Of a DNA stretch of 64,000 nucleotides, positions 25,827 to 34,644 are shown piece by piece. The notes under the pieces were generated by a model. The model was not told where the DNA came from. It ran no database searches and worked only from the letters and a program-made list of their open reading frames with translations. Numbering within the stretch: the first letter of the stretch is position 1; the number at the start of each line of letters is the position of its first letter. This DNA is from an uncultured Prevotella sp. Its GTDB lineage: Bacteria; Bacteroidota; Bacteroidia; Bacteroidales; Bacteroidaceae. The DNA lies in NCBI GenBank assembly GCA_902491375.1, contig CABUHE010000001.1, positions 186,001 through 250,000 on the forward strand, read 5' to 3'. A program made the position numbers and the translations under genes.

Positions 25827-26981
25827 ATGAAAGTTCCCGTTGAATTTGACAGTATCCGTCCGTTTGAGCCGGAAGAGTTGCCTCAGGTGCTTGAGCGCAT
25901 GCTGGCCGACGAACAGTTCAGGATGGTTTTGGCTTACGCCATACCCGGAGTGCCGTTTGAGCAGATACGTGAGAAGATGCTTTCGTGCAAGACCAATTTA
26001 GATTTTCAGGAGCATTTTTGTTATGGCTTTGTGCAGAGGCTTGTCGACAAGCTGACGAAGGGCTGCGATATGGATGTGTCGGCAATAGATGTTTCGGGCC
26101 GTTACACCTTCGTGAGCAACCACCGCGACATTGTGCTCGACTCTGGTTTCCTTGACAAATTGCTGATTGACAATAATTTTGAGACGACCTGCGAGATTGC
26201 AATAGGCGACAATCTGCTGGCTTTGCCGTGGGTTAAAGACCTTGTAAGGGTAAACAAGTCGTTTATCGTAAGGCGCGGACTGTCGCCCCGTGAGACTCTT
26301 GCTGCCAGCAAGCTGATGTCTGACTATATGCACTTTGTTATCGAACAGAAGCACGACAATATATGGATTGCGCAGCGCGAGGGACGTGCCAAAGACTCTG
26401 ACGACCGTACACAGCCGGCTATTCTGAAGATGATGGCTGTAGGCGGAGGCAAGGGCAGCATTATAGAGAAGCTCCGCCGTCTGCACATTGTGCCGCTGGC
26501 TATATCTTATGAGTTTGATCCGTGCGACTATCTTAAAGCCAAAGAGTTTCAGTTGAAGCGTGATAATCCAGGCTGGAAGAAGTCGGCAGAGGACGATATA
26601 GAGAGCATGAAGACCGGAATAGTAGGCTACAAAGGGCATGTCCATTACCATTGCGCTCCGTGCATCGACAAATGGCTCGACAGTCTTGACCCTGATACGC
26701 CAAAGACCGAGGTGTTTAATCTGATAGCAGAACACATCGACCACGGGATTCACAGCAATTACCGCCTTTATCCGTCAAACTATGTGGCTCTCGACATGCT
26801 GCACGGAACCGATACTTATGCTGGCAAATACACGGCTGAGGACAAGGCTGCGTTTAAGGAATATCTTGCTTCACGCGTTGCCAAAATCGAACTGCCGGAC
26901 AAGGACGAGCCGTATCTTACAGAGCGCATACTGACGATGTATGCCAACCCTGCTGCTAACTTCATTAAAGCTACTGAATGA
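25827..26981 (+). CDS. PlsC-like acyltransferase family protein
   Basis: Protein of 384 residues with an acyltransferase core: SNHRDIVLD (residues 97-105) corresponds to the HX4D motif, QREGRAKD to the phosphate-binding EGxR block, and PLAISYEFDPCDYL to the last block. The histidine-aspartate spacing is H-x5-D (or the closer HRD) instead of H-x4-D. No clear transmembrane helix. It probably acylates a glycerophospholipid or an aminoacyl lipid. I start at ATG 25827, not the TTG at 25818. It ends in a 4-base ATGA overlap with the NigD gene. Confidence 0.83.
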   Translation: MKVPVEFDSIRPFEPEELPQVLERMLADEQFRMVLAYAIPGVPFEQIREKMLSCKTNLDFQEHFCYGFVQRLVDKLTKGCDMDVSAIDVSGRYTFVSNHRDIVLDSGFLDKLLIDNNFETTCEIAIGDNLLALPWVKDLVRVNKSFIVRRGLSPRETLAASKLMSDYMHFVIEQKHDNIWIAQREGRAKDSDDRTQPAILKMMAVGGGKGSIIEKLRRLHIVPLAISYEFDPCDYLKAKEFQLKRDNPGWKKSAEDDIESMKTGIVGYKGHVHYHCAPCIDKWLDSLDPDTPKTEVFNLIAEHIDHGIHSNYRLYPSNYVALDMLHGTDTYAGKYTAEDKAAFKEYLASRVAKIELPDKDEPYLTERILTMYANPAANFIKATE

Positions 26982-27670
26982 AAATACTTGTTAAGATAAT
27001 TATTTTTGCCGTAGTGCCGTTGTTTGCGGCGTGTGAGACGGATGCCTACCGCACCGGCGACGGTCAGCTCTCGGCCATGATTGCAGAGTTTGTTGAGGCT
27101 CATACTGATGCTGACGGGCGTATGTTTGCAGTCGAGACAGACAATGGCGAGAGCCTCACGCTCACCGCTCCGGTATCCGTAAGCTGGATGGACAAGGCTG
27201 ACACGGTCTACCGCGCATTGTTGTATTACAACAGAATGACCGGCGACGGCGGACAGGCTGAGGCCGAGCCTGTGGGCGTCTCTTATGTGCTTGTGCCGTC
27301 GGTTACTCCGGCTGCCGGCATGAAAGACGAGATGAAGACCGACCCCGTGAAGTTTGTCAGCTCGTGGGCCAGTGCCAACGGCAAGTATCTTAACATTGAG
27401 CTTCAACTGAAAACCGGCAAGACTGAAGACGACAACGCAGCGCAGACGATTGGCGTGATATGCGACAGCGTAACGACCGCAGGCGGCGGGAAGCGCCGTG
27501 TTTGGTGTACTCTGTATCACGACCAGAACGGAGTGCCCGAATATTACAGCTCGCAGACTTATGTCAGTGTGCCTGTGTCATACTTGCCTATATCTCCAGC
27601 CTCTGGCGATGAGGTCATTTTAAGTATCAATACATACGACGGCAAGATTACGCGCACCTTCGGTTTCTGA
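26978..27670 (+). CDS. NigD-like lipoprotein
   Basis: Protein of 230 residues with a lipoprotein signal (VPLFAACETD), then a beta-rich domain and a C-terminal region typical of NigD-like proteins (VSVPVSYLP near the end, followed by a short strand). NigD was named from a Prevotella bacteriocin (nigrescin) locus, but the family is widespread in Bacteroidales without bacteriocin genes; no bacteriocin gene is seen here. Translationally coupled to the acyltransferase, so it may take part in envelope lipid work. Confidence 0.8.
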   Translation: MKILVKIIIFAVVPLFAACETDAYRTGDGQLSAMIAEFVEAHTDADGRMFAVETDNGESLTLTAPVSVSWMDKADTVYRALLYYNRMTGDGGQAEAEPVGVSYVLVPSVTPAAGMKDEMKTDPVKFVSSWASANGKYLNIELQLKTGKTEDDNAAQTIGVICDSVTTAGGGKRRVWCTLYHDQNGVPEYYSSQTYVSVPVSYLPISPASGDEVILSINTYDGKITRTFGF

Positions 27671-27780
27671 CGTTTTGATGCACCGTAAATCTAATTCAGA
27701 TTTGTATCAAAAAAAGGACTTCGTATGGTTTAATCAGTAATAATTATTGACAATAAGCGTTATCTGAATTATACAATATT

Positions 27781-27904
27781 TCAAAAGGGCATCTTTCACC
27801 GTATGAAAGATGCCCTTTTGTGTTGTTATATGTGGTCTTTTGCGGTATAAAAGAGCATATTTTATTTCATGCCTTGTAAGTAATTGGTAATTAGAAGGTT
27901 ATGG
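27781..27904 (+). repeat. 22-base-pitch composite repeat, copy D
   Basis: Units: 27781-27803 (23), 27804-27825 (22), 27826-27847 (22), 27848-27871 (24). The first two units are inverse copies and form a perfect 17-bp hairpin (CAAAAGGGCATCTTTCA and its complement, 5-base loop), which could terminate the NigD transcript. A 12-base gap precedes a degenerate cap at 27884-27904 (starts TTGGTAATTAG). It ends 7 bases from the stop of the convergent HhH gene. Confidence 0.78.
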
Positions 27905-27911
27905 AATAATG

Positions 27912-28808
27912 TCAGAAACTGATGTAGTTGCGCAGTTTTTCAATAACGTCAGGTGTGAAGTCGGCATACATGCTGAGCTGTTCAAGGCTGGTTATGGGGC
28001 CGTGCAGACGGCGGTGGTCGATTATTGTTTTGGCTTGATAGAAACTGATGTACGGATGGCGGCGCAGCTGGTTGAGCGTCAGTTCGTTGATGTTTAATCT
28101 GGTGCATCTTGCCGCGTCGGCTGTGAAGTAGGGCAGGGCCGACTTCGGGAAGTTGCTGATTTCCATCAGTTGCTCCACTTTGTAGAAGCCGCCGAGCCGT
28201 TTGCGGTAGTTTACAATGGCACGCGCGAAGCCACTGCCTATGCCCGGCACGCGCTTGAGCAGAGACGTGTCGGCTGAGTTGAGGGCTATATGTTCGCCGG
28301 GTTTTATCTTCGTTGGGTATCTCAGAGTGTCGCGGACGTAAGTTGTGGGCTGCGTTTCGGTATACGTCTCGGCAGCCGGACGGTAGTCGGCTGATATGCG
28401 GATGTAGGGCAGCAGTTGTTCGTATTGCTTCTTGGTCAGGCCGTAAAGACGGGCGAAGTCAGACGGACTGCGGTATATTCCGCCCTTTGCGCGGTATTTG
28501 TAGATGTTTCTTACCTGCCACGGAGACAGTCCGAGGCGTAGCAGTTGGGTGCTGTCGGCAGTATTCGGGTCAAACGTAAACAGCTCCGTCGTGCGGCTGT
28601 CTGTGTTATAATATACAGTCGGCCGGCGTTCTGCTGTTCTTGTCTTATTATAAGGCCGTTGCGTCTTGATGCTGTCAGTTGCTGCCGTTTTTGAAGTTTT
28701 GCCTTTATGGTTGAAATAAAGCATCGCACCAACAGCCGCAGCCAGTACGACAAGTGTCGCACATATTGCCCGGCGGTCGGTGCGTTGCAGGTAAAAATAG
28801 TTTTTCAT
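27912..28808 (-). CDS. Helix-hairpin-helix (ComEA-like) protein
   Basis: Protein of 298 residues with one N-terminal transmembrane helix (about 13-30), a polar linker, and about three HhH units: NTADSTQLLRLGLSPWQVRN, ALNSADTSLLKRVPGIGSGF with ARAIVNYRKRLGGF, and INELTLNQLRRHPYISFYQA. This resembles the DNA-binding part of ComEA, the periplasmic DNA receptor of competence systems; in Bacteroidetes, natural transformation is not generally shown for such genes. It lies 45 bases downstream of the transporter gene. Confidence 0.85.
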   Translation of the reverse strand: MKNYFYLQRTDRRAICATLVVLAAAVGAMLYFNHKGKTSKTAATDSIKTQRPYNKTRTAERRPTVYYNTDSRTTELFTFDPNTADSTQLLRLGLSPWQVRNIYKYRAKGGIYRSPSDFARLYGLTKKQYEQLLPYIRISADYRPAAETYTETQPTTYVRDTLRYPTKIKPGEHIALNSADTSLLKRVPGIGSGFARAIVNYRKRLGGFYKVEQLMEISNFPKSALPYFTADAARCTRLNINELTLNQLRRHPYISFYQAKTIIDHRRLHGPITSLEQLSMYADFTPDVIEKLRNYISF

Positions 28809-28853
28809 CAGTGTTAGGTTATGCGACAGAAGGACATATCGGTGCCCTTTCTT

Positions 28854-30215
28854 TTATATCAGACCGAACTGGTGCAGGAATATCAGCAGGATACATATCG
28901 GGCACACAAACTTGATGAAAAACAGGTAAGTGTGAAACAGTTTGCCACGCAGTGTGCCCCAGTTGGTAAACTCGTCGTGTACTATCTTGTGAGGCAGATA
29001 CCAGCCGACGAACAGGCAGGTGAGGAATCCGCCGAGAGGAAGCATTATCTGTCCGGTGAAGAAATCGAACAGGGAGAACAGCGACATGTCGCCAATTTTG
29101 AGGAAATCCCATTTGCCCAGTGACAGTGAGCATACTGCTCCGATTACCGAGCATACTGCTGTAACGATGCCTGCGGCGTATTTGCGCGGCATGTGCATCT
29201 CTTCGTGGACGAATGCTGTGCTTACTTCGTGGAGAGAAATGAGCGATGTCAGGGCCGCCAGTGCTAGCAGTGCGTAGAATGCTACTGCCACGATATAGCC
29301 TATCACGGGCATCGATGCGAAGGCCTGCTGGAACACGTTGGGCAGTGTTATGAACACGAGCGACGGACCAGAGTCGGGGCTTATGCCTGCCGAGAATGCG
29401 GCCGGGAATATCATCAGACCAGCCAGAATGGCTACGATTGTGTCTATTACGCCTATCTGAACGGCTGACCTCATCAGATTGGTCTGCCTGCTGAAGTAAG
29501 ATGCGTAGGTGCAAAGACAACCCATACCGATGCTCAGCGAGTAGAACGACTGTCCCAGCGCACCGAGAAATACGTCGCCTTCAACCTTTGAAAGGTCGGG
29601 TTTGAACAGGAATTCTATTCCTTTGGCTGCGCCCGGAAGCATGCATGCCGACACTACAACGACGAGCAGCAGAATGAACAGGGCAGGCATCATAAGCTTT
29701 GACGCCTTCTCTATGCCGTCGCGTACGCCGTGAGAGATGATGTAATGGGTAATCAGAATTATCGACACTGTCCAGAATACTGGTTTGAACGGATCCTTCT
29801 CGAAAGTGGCGAAATATTCTGCGAAGAATTCAGGAGAGCCGTGCAGATGGCCCAGCAGCGACGCCATTATGTATTGCAGGCACCAGCCTGCCACGACTGC
29901 ATAATAGCTCATGATGAGCACGCCGGTAAATACGCCGAAGTAGCCTATGGCTGCCCAGGGCGTTCCGCCTGATAGACTGCGGTATGCTCTGGCTGTGTTT
30001 GACGCCGCGTGGCGCCCTATGATAAACTCGCTGACCATGCAGGGAATACCGAAAAACAGTATGCAGGCTACGTAAATTACAATAAATGCGGCTCCGCCGT
30101 GCTCTCCGGCCATATACGGAAACCGCCAGACGTTGCCCAAACCTACGGCTGAGCCGGCAGTGGCGAGAATGACGCCGAGTTTACTGCCAAAGTTTACTCT
30201 TTCATTTTGTGTCAT
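28854..30215 (-). CDS. Sodium-dependent transporter (NSS/SNF family)
   Basis: Inner-membrane Na+-coupled symporter of 453 residues with 11-12 transmembrane helices. The first helix signature is diagnostic: KLGVILATAGSAVGLGNVWR, followed by FPYMAGEHGGAAF. LeuT- and MhsT-type relatives carry hydrophobic or aromatic amino acids. Later landmarks include QSFYSLSIGMGCL and ASYFSRQTN in helices 6-7. Start ATG 30215. Probably the first gene of a two-gene operon with the HhH protein; promoter near 30330. Confidence 0.94.
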   Translation of the reverse strand: MTQNERVNFGSKLGVILATAGSAVGLGNVWRFPYMAGEHGGAAFIVIYVACILFFGIPCMVSEFIIGRHAASNTARAYRSLSGGTPWAAIGYFGVFTGVLIMSYYAVVAGWCLQYIMASLLGHLHGSPEFFAEYFATFEKDPFKPVFWTVSIILITHYIISHGVRDGIEKASKLMMPALFILLLVVVVSACMLPGAAKGIEFLFKPDLSKVEGDVFLGALGQSFYSLSIGMGCLCTYASYFSRQTNLMRSAVQIGVIDTIVAILAGLMIFPAAFSAGISPDSGPSLVFITLPNVFQQAFASMPVIGYIVAVAFYALLALAALTSLISLHEVSTAFVHEEMHMPRKYAAGIVTAVCSVIGAVCSLSLGKWDFLKIGDMSLFSLFDFFTGQIMLPLGGFLTCLFVGWYLPHKIVHDEFTNWGTLRGKLFHTYLFFIKFVCPICILLIFLHQFGLI

Positions 30216-30322
30216 GCCTGGTTGGTTTTGATTCCCGCTTCATCTTTGACAGAATCTTATACGGATTTTGTATATATTTCTGACATAACGGGAAATTTGT
30301 TTATAATTTTACTCACTTGTCG

Positions 30323-30354
30323 GTTGCAAATGTAAGAAAAACATCTTAATTTTG
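30323..30354. promoter_or_regulatory. Overlapping divergent promoters (vanZ-like +, transporter -)
   Basis: On +, GTTG (30323-30326) and TAATTTTG (30347-30354) are 20 bases apart. On -, TACATTTG (30327-30334 reversed) sits within the same stretch. Polymerases on the two strands would compete for this DNA. Confidence 0.5.
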
Positions 30355-30373
30355 CAGTAAAATATAAGTAAAA

Positions 30374-30766
30374 ATGAAAATTAGCAGTCGTTTAATAAGA
30401 AAATATCCGTTTTCTTGCCTCTTTTTAGCTATTATCTGGATATTGTGTTTCTGCACTCCTCCGCATACTCCGCTTGACCATGTGGCTTTCATAGACAAGT
30501 GGACGCATATCACAATGTACACCGGAACGTGCACTGCGATATGGCTTGAATACATAAAATGTCATAAGAAATTGTCGCCAAAGAGTCTTTTTCTTTGGGC
30601 ATGGCTCGCTCCGGTGCTTATGAGCGGGCTTATAGAAATACTGCAAGAATATTGCACCGGCGGCCGCAGAAGCGGCGATTGGCTCGACCTTGCGGCAAAT
30701 GCCACAGGCGTGACGCTTGCCGCCGTTATCGGTATTCTTGTGGCAAGTCGTCGCGCCAGAGGCTGA
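30374..30766 (+). CDS. VanZ family membrane protein
   Basis: Small protein of 130 residues with four predicted transmembrane helices. FIDKWTHITMYTG, SGLIEILQEYC and the RSGDWLDLAANATG segment are the recognised VanZ-like motifs (conserved His, Glu and Asp-x2-Asn). Named after the teicoplanin resistance accessory gene, but the family is broad and without a proven reaction. Its 3' end overlaps the convergent CYTH gene by 41 bases. Confidence 0.86.
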   Translation: MKISSRLIRKYPFSCLFLAIIWILCFCTPPHTPLDHVAFIDKWTHITMYTGTCTAIWLEYIKCHKKLSPKSLFLWAWLAPVLMSGLIEILQEYCTGGRRSGDWLDLAANATGVTLAAVIGILVASRRARG

Positions 30767-31232
30767 ATGGCCTGGCTCTTAGCGATGAGTTGTAGAAGCG
30801 TCGGTCGCCCGTTACCTCCTCAGCGATGAAGTCTGGTTTGGTGAAAGGTTCGTCCTCGCTTTGCAGTTCGACCTCGGCTATTACAAGTCCGTCGTTTTCT
30901 CCGTAAAACTCGTCTACCTCGAAAGTGTGATTTCCGCTTTTAACGAAATAGCGTGTTTTGTCAATCAGTCCGGGTTCACACAGCTTGATAAGGTGCTGTG
31001 CCTCGTCAAGTGTTATTTCTTTTTCAAATTCGTAGCGTGTTGTTCCTGATTCGTCAGACGGCCCTTTGATTGTAAGGTATCCGCGCTTGTCGCGTATGCG
31101 CACTCTGACAGTGCGTCCGCGCTCACTACAGATATATCCCTGTGTTATTCGGCTGCTGGCGTATGCTTGTTCCTTATACGGCCTTCCGGCTTTCTTTACA
31201 AGGAATTTGCGCTCTATCTCAAGACCACTCAT
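30726..31232 (-). CDS. CYTH-domain triphosphate tunnel metalloenzyme
   Basis: Protein of 168 residues. The family mark EIERKFLV (ExExK) is at the N-terminus, followed by the tunnel-wall strands with alternating charges: TVRVRIRDKRGYLTIKGP, RYEFEKEI, KTRYFV, FEVDEFYG and IAEVELQSED. Such enzymes hydrolyse inorganic triphosphate or related substrates with Mg/Mn; adenylate or thiamine-triphosphate activities occur in relatives. It is only 7 bases downstream of the 45-residue membrane peptide, so the two are probably one operon. Confidence 0.92.
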   Translation of the reverse strand: MSGLEIERKFLVKKAGRPYKEQAYASSRITQGYICSERGRTVRVRIRDKRGYLTIKGPSDESGTTRYEFEKEITLDEAQHLIKLCEPGLIDKTRYFVKSGNHTFEVDEFYGENDGLVIAEVELQSEDEPFTKPDFIAEEVTGDRRFYNSSLRARPFSLWRDDLPQEYR

Positions 31233-31239
31233 GCTTGTT

Positions 31240-31377
31240 TCAGCTCAGTGATGCTGCAATAAGGAATACCACCGCGAGCACGATAAGTGCCACGAATATC
31301 CATGTGATTACTCTTTTTGCCTGTTTTTCCTGATTTGCCTCGCGCTGTGCGTGGCGGATTTTGCTTTTCTGACTCAT
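31240..31377 (-). CDS. 45-residue single-pass membrane peptide
   Basis: Read directly from the - strand: ATG at 31377, TGA at 31240-31242. The first half is very polar and basic (MSQKSKIRHAQREANQEK), followed by one hydrophobic helix (about residues 23-43, ITWIFVALIVLAVVFLIAAS). The positive N-terminus suggests an N-in orientation. No SD. It stops 7 bases before the CYTH start. Coding is supported by a clean open frame, the clear amphitopic pattern and tight spacing. No function is known to me. Confidence 0.75.
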   Translation of the reverse strand: MSQKSKIRHAQREANQEKQAKRVITWIFVALIVLAVVFLIAASLS

Positions 31378-31430
31378 AGTTATTTGTATTTAAGTTAAGG
31401 TTTTGTTTTTAGTTTTTTTATAGTAAGATG

Positions 31431-31484
31431 TCCGGGCAGGATTGTCATACAATACTTATATCTAATGCGACACTGCTGCCCGGA
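31431..31484. other. Hairpin downstream of prfB
   Basis: TCCGGGCAG (31431-31439) pairs with CTGCCCGGA (31476-31484) over a 36-base loop. There is no T-tract on the - strand, so it is a weak terminator candidate or mRNA-end stabiliser between prfB and the small membrane peptide. Confidence 0.5.
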
Positions 31485-31491
31485 TATATTC

Positions 31492-32613
31492 TTATTCTTC
31501 GTCGTTTACAGGGAATTCCATCAGGTATGCCTTGATGAATCCGTCAATCTTGCCGTCCATTACTCCGTCAACGTCAGTTGTCTGGTAGTTGGTACGGTGG
31601 TCTTTCACTCGTCTGTCGTCGAAAACATAGCTTCTTATCTGGCTTCCCCATTCAATCTTTTTCTTGCCGGCTTCAATCTTGGCTTGAGCCTCCAGGCGCT
31701 TCTTCATCGCACGGTCATAGAGTTGTGATTTAAGAAGTCGCATGGCGTTGTTACGGTTTTCAAGCTGCTTGCGGCTTTCGGTGTTCTCGATGAGGATTTC
31801 TTCTTCCTCGCCGGTATCTGGGTCTACGTACTGATAACGCAGTCGGACACCGGTTTCCACCTTGTTCACATTCTGACCGCCGGCACCGCCTGAGCGGAAC
31901 AAATCCCAGCTGACTTTCGACGGATCGACATAAACTTCGATTGTGTCATCGACCAGTGGACTTACAAACACACTGGCGAAGCTCGTCATTCGTTTGCCTT
32001 GTGCGTTGAAAGGAGATACGCGGACAAGGCGATGTACACCGTTCTCGCTTTTCAGATAGCCGTATGCGTACTCGCCGCCTTCAATCTCCATTGTAACGCT
32101 TTTTATTCCGGCTTCATCACCTTCCTGTATGTTGCTTATCGTAACTTTATGGCCGTGAGCTTCAGCCCAGCGCATATACATACGCATAAGCATCTGAGCC
32201 CAGTCCTGACTCTCCGTTCCACCGGCACCACTGTTTATCTTCATAACGCAGTCCATCGGGTCTTCCTTTTGGCGCAGCATGTTCTTCAGTTCAAGGTCTT
32301 CTATCGCCTTAATTGCTTTTTCGTAGTCTTCGTCAACTTCTTCTTCGGTTACCATGTTGTCATGATAGAAGTCAAAGGCAAGTTGCAGTTCGTCTGCTAA
32401 AGTGCGAACTTCCTTGTATCCATCTACCCACCGGCGTATATTCTTGACTTTCTTCATCTGTTCCTGCGCTCTCTTAGGGTCATCCCAGAAGTCTGGAGCC
32501 TGTGTGCGCAGTTCTTCTTCTTCAAGTTCTATCTTCTTTTTGTCAATGTCAAGATAGTGATTCAGCGCATCGGCGCGCTCCATCACATCTTTAAGTTGTT
32601 CGGCTGTTATCAT
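31492..32613 (-). CDS. prfB: Peptide chain release factor 2
   Basis: RF2, 373 residues, terminates translation at UGA and UAA. The catalytic GGQ lies in RSGGAGGQNVNKVETGVRL (first half GSGGAGGQ-like) and the SPF-type codon-recognition motif is in RVSPFNAQGKRMTSFAS. In many bacteria prfB needs a programmed +1 shift at CTT-TGA-C near codon 25; here the equivalent position reads HYLDIDKK with CTT GAC in frame, so the shift site is absent and the gene is one frame. It is 72 bases downstream of the acyl-CoA ligase. Confidence 0.97.
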   Translation of the reverse strand: MITAEQLKDVMERADALNHYLDIDKKKIELEEEELRTQAPDFWDDPKRAQEQMKKVKNIRRWVDGYKEVRTLADELQLAFDFYHDNMVTEEEVDEDYEKAIKAIEDLELKNMLRQKEDPMDCVMKINSGAGGTESQDWAQMLMRMYMRWAEAHGHKVTISNIQEGDEAGIKSVTMEIEGGEYAYGYLKSENGVHRLVRVSPFNAQGKRMTSFASVFVSPLVDDTIEVYVDPSKVSWDLFRSGGAGGQNVNKVETGVRLRYQYVDPDTGEEEEILIENTESRKQLENRNNAMRLLKSQLYDRAMKKRLEAQAKIEAGKKKIEWGSQIRSYVFDDRRVKDHRTNYQTTDVDGVMDGKIDGFIKAYLMEFPVNDEE

Positions 32614-32685
32614 TGTTTATTTACTGTTATTCGTTTATTGTGACTTGATGCTTTATCCTTTGGCATCTTCTTAGTATATCAGGTT

Positions 32686-34506
32686 TTACCCTTCGGCAAC
32701 CTCTTCGTACATCTTTTCTATTTCTTCGGCATAATTCTTGTTGAGCACTTTGCGCCTTATCTTCAGTGTATTGGTAAGCTCTCCGCGTTCCATTGTAAAC
32801 TGCTGAGGCAGCAATGTGAAGCGTTTTATCTTCTCATAGCTTGCCAGTTGCTGCTGAAGAGTCTCCATACGCTCAGCCATCATTTCGTGAATCTCCTTGT
32901 TTTCGCACAGCTCTTTCCTGCTGTTATATGTTATTCCGTGCTTTTTCGCATATTCTTCAAGCAAACTGTAGTCTGGTATTATCAGTGCAGAAACGAATTT
33001 ACGCTGGTCTGCTATTATTGCTATCTGGTCGATATATTTGTCAACAAGCAGCTTCGATTCAATCATCTGAGGTGCTATGTATTTACCGTTTGATGTCTTG
33101 AATAGGTCTTTAATCCTGTCTTTCAGGAACAGTTCGCCGTTATTTATATATCCGGAGTCGCCTGTATGGAAGTAACCTTCTTCATCGAACGCATCACTGT
33201 TGAGCGCATCACGCTTGTAGTATCCTTTCGTTATGGTTGGGCCTTTCAGCAGAATCTCGTTGTTTTCACCGAACTTTATGCTGATACTGTCAATAGGTCT
33301 GCCTACTGAACCAACCGTAAACGGTTCGTCACGGTGGTCGGCCGATACGGTTGCGAGACTTTCAGTAAGCCCGTAACCGACAATCATGTTTATGCCTATC
33401 GAATGTACAAATTCTTCAATCTCTTGCGAAACGGTTGCCCCCGCAGTCGGAAATATGTTAGGATTGTCGAGTCCAAGTTCATTACGAACCACCTTATACA
33501 GAGTCCGGTGAAGCAGTGCGTACTTCATTCTGAGTGCTATCGGCGGTCGTTTGCCACGGCTTAGATACTCTATGTTGTGCTTACGGCCTATTGCCAATGC
33601 TTTTCTCATCAGTTTCTGTTGTGTCGGTGAGGCATGGTCGATGCGGTCGGTAACTTCGGCATACACCTTTTCCCAGAATCTCGGAACGGCACTCATACAT
33701 GTAGGATGAGTCTCACGCATGGACTGCTGTATCTCTTTCGGATCGGTGTTGATTACAATCTCGGCACCCTCGCTAAGACTGAGAAACAGCCATCCGCGCT
33801 CGAAGATATGAGTAATAGGCAGGAAGTTCATCACTCTGTCGTTCTCACCTACTGGTACTATCTTGTCATTTGCGTCGAGTGCGGCGCGGTATTGGCCGTA
33901 TGTCAGCATCACGCCTTTGCTGTCTCCTGTCGTTCCACTGGTGTAAAGAATGTTGCAGAGGTCGTCGTCGTTGGCCTCGCTGTAAAGCTTCTCGACCTCC
34001 GATTGCCTCGGACTGTTCTCTCCGAGAGTAAGGAACATGTCGAAATACATCGCCGATTTGTCGGCCGGATTAATCTTCACACGGTTGTCAAAGATGATAA
34101 TACGCTCGAGCGAATGGCAGTGGGAGAACACTCTTTGAGCCTTGTCATACTGTTCTTGCTCGCCTACGAACAGAACACGTATCTGCGCATCGTCAATCAT
34201 GTATTGAATCTGTTGCTCGCTGCTCGTGGCGTAGAACGGTATTGTTACTGCCCTTACACCAAACGCTCCGAAGTCTGTATACAGATATTGGATTGAGTTC
34301 TGTGAGAATACGCCTATATTCTCCTGCACTTTCACTCCGATATTGAGCAGAGCGTTTGATACATGCCGTACTTTACGCGAGAAGTCGCGCCATGTAACTG
34401 ATTTCCACGTTCTGTCGCCGAAGTCACGGTAAATGAGCGCACGGCGCTTGTCATACTTCTTGGCTTGTTCATGGATTAGAACTGAAAGGTGGCATTTTGT
34501 CTGCAT
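32686..34506 (-). CDS. Long-chain acyl-CoA ligase (AMP-binding, FadD15/FAA-like)
   Basis: Protein of 606 residues of the adenylate-forming superfamily, activating fatty acids with ATP and CoA. Motifs: LYTSGTTGDSKGVMLTYGQ for ATP binding, VGYGLTESLATVS (A5), YFHTGDSGYINNGELFLKDR (A7-A8) and KTSNGKYIAPQMIES (A8 hinge to A9). The form with NGKYIAPQ and a long C-terminus is that of long-chain ligases. No transmembrane segment; probably a peripheral inner-membrane enzyme. It has a textbook promoter 40 bases upstream and may be read through into prfB. Confidence 0.94.
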   Translation of the reverse strand: MQTKCHLSVLIHEQAKKYDKRRALIYRDFGDRTWKSVTWRDFSRKVRHVSNALLNIGVKVQENIGVFSQNSIQYLYTDFGAFGVRAVTIPFYATSSEQQIQYMIDDAQIRVLFVGEQEQYDKAQRVFSHCHSLERIIIFDNRVKINPADKSAMYFDMFLTLGENSPRQSEVEKLYSEANDDDLCNILYTSGTTGDSKGVMLTYGQYRAALDANDKIVPVGENDRVMNFLPITHIFERGWLFLSLSEGAEIVINTDPKEIQQSMRETHPTCMSAVPRFWEKVYAEVTDRIDHASPTQQKLMRKALAIGRKHNIEYLSRGKRPPIALRMKYALLHRTLYKVVRNELGLDNPNIFPTAGATVSQEIEEFVHSIGINMIVGYGLTESLATVSADHRDEPFTVGSVGRPIDSISIKFGENNEILLKGPTITKGYYKRDALNSDAFDEEGYFHTGDSGYINNGELFLKDRIKDLFKTSNGKYIAPQMIESKLLVDKYIDQIAIIADQRKFVSALIIPDYSLLEEYAKKHGITYNSRKELCENKEIHEMMAERMETLQQQLASYEKIKRFTLLPQQFTMERGELTNTLKIRRKVLNKNYAEEIEKMYEEVAEG

Positions 34507-34544
34507 ACGGCATGTTGTTTTAGAGTTGATTCTTTGCCTTTATG

Positions 34545-34576
34545 CAAAAATAATATAAAATACCGAAAATCGCAAA
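34545..34576 (-). promoter_or_regulatory. Promoter of the acyl-CoA ligase gene
   Basis: On the - strand TTTG (34573-34576) and TATTTTTG (34545-34552), exactly 20 bases apart. Confidence 0.75.
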
Positions 34577-34644
34577 ACAATCTGTGAATTATTTTACGGT
34601 GGTGTGTAGTGAGGCTTTTTGCTGTGTTTGTCAGCTTGTTGCCA

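Noticed and set aside
26978..27670. A bacteriocin locus around the NigD-like gene
   Set aside because: No nigrescin, ABC exporter or immunity gene is nearby; NigD-like proteins are common without bacteriocins.
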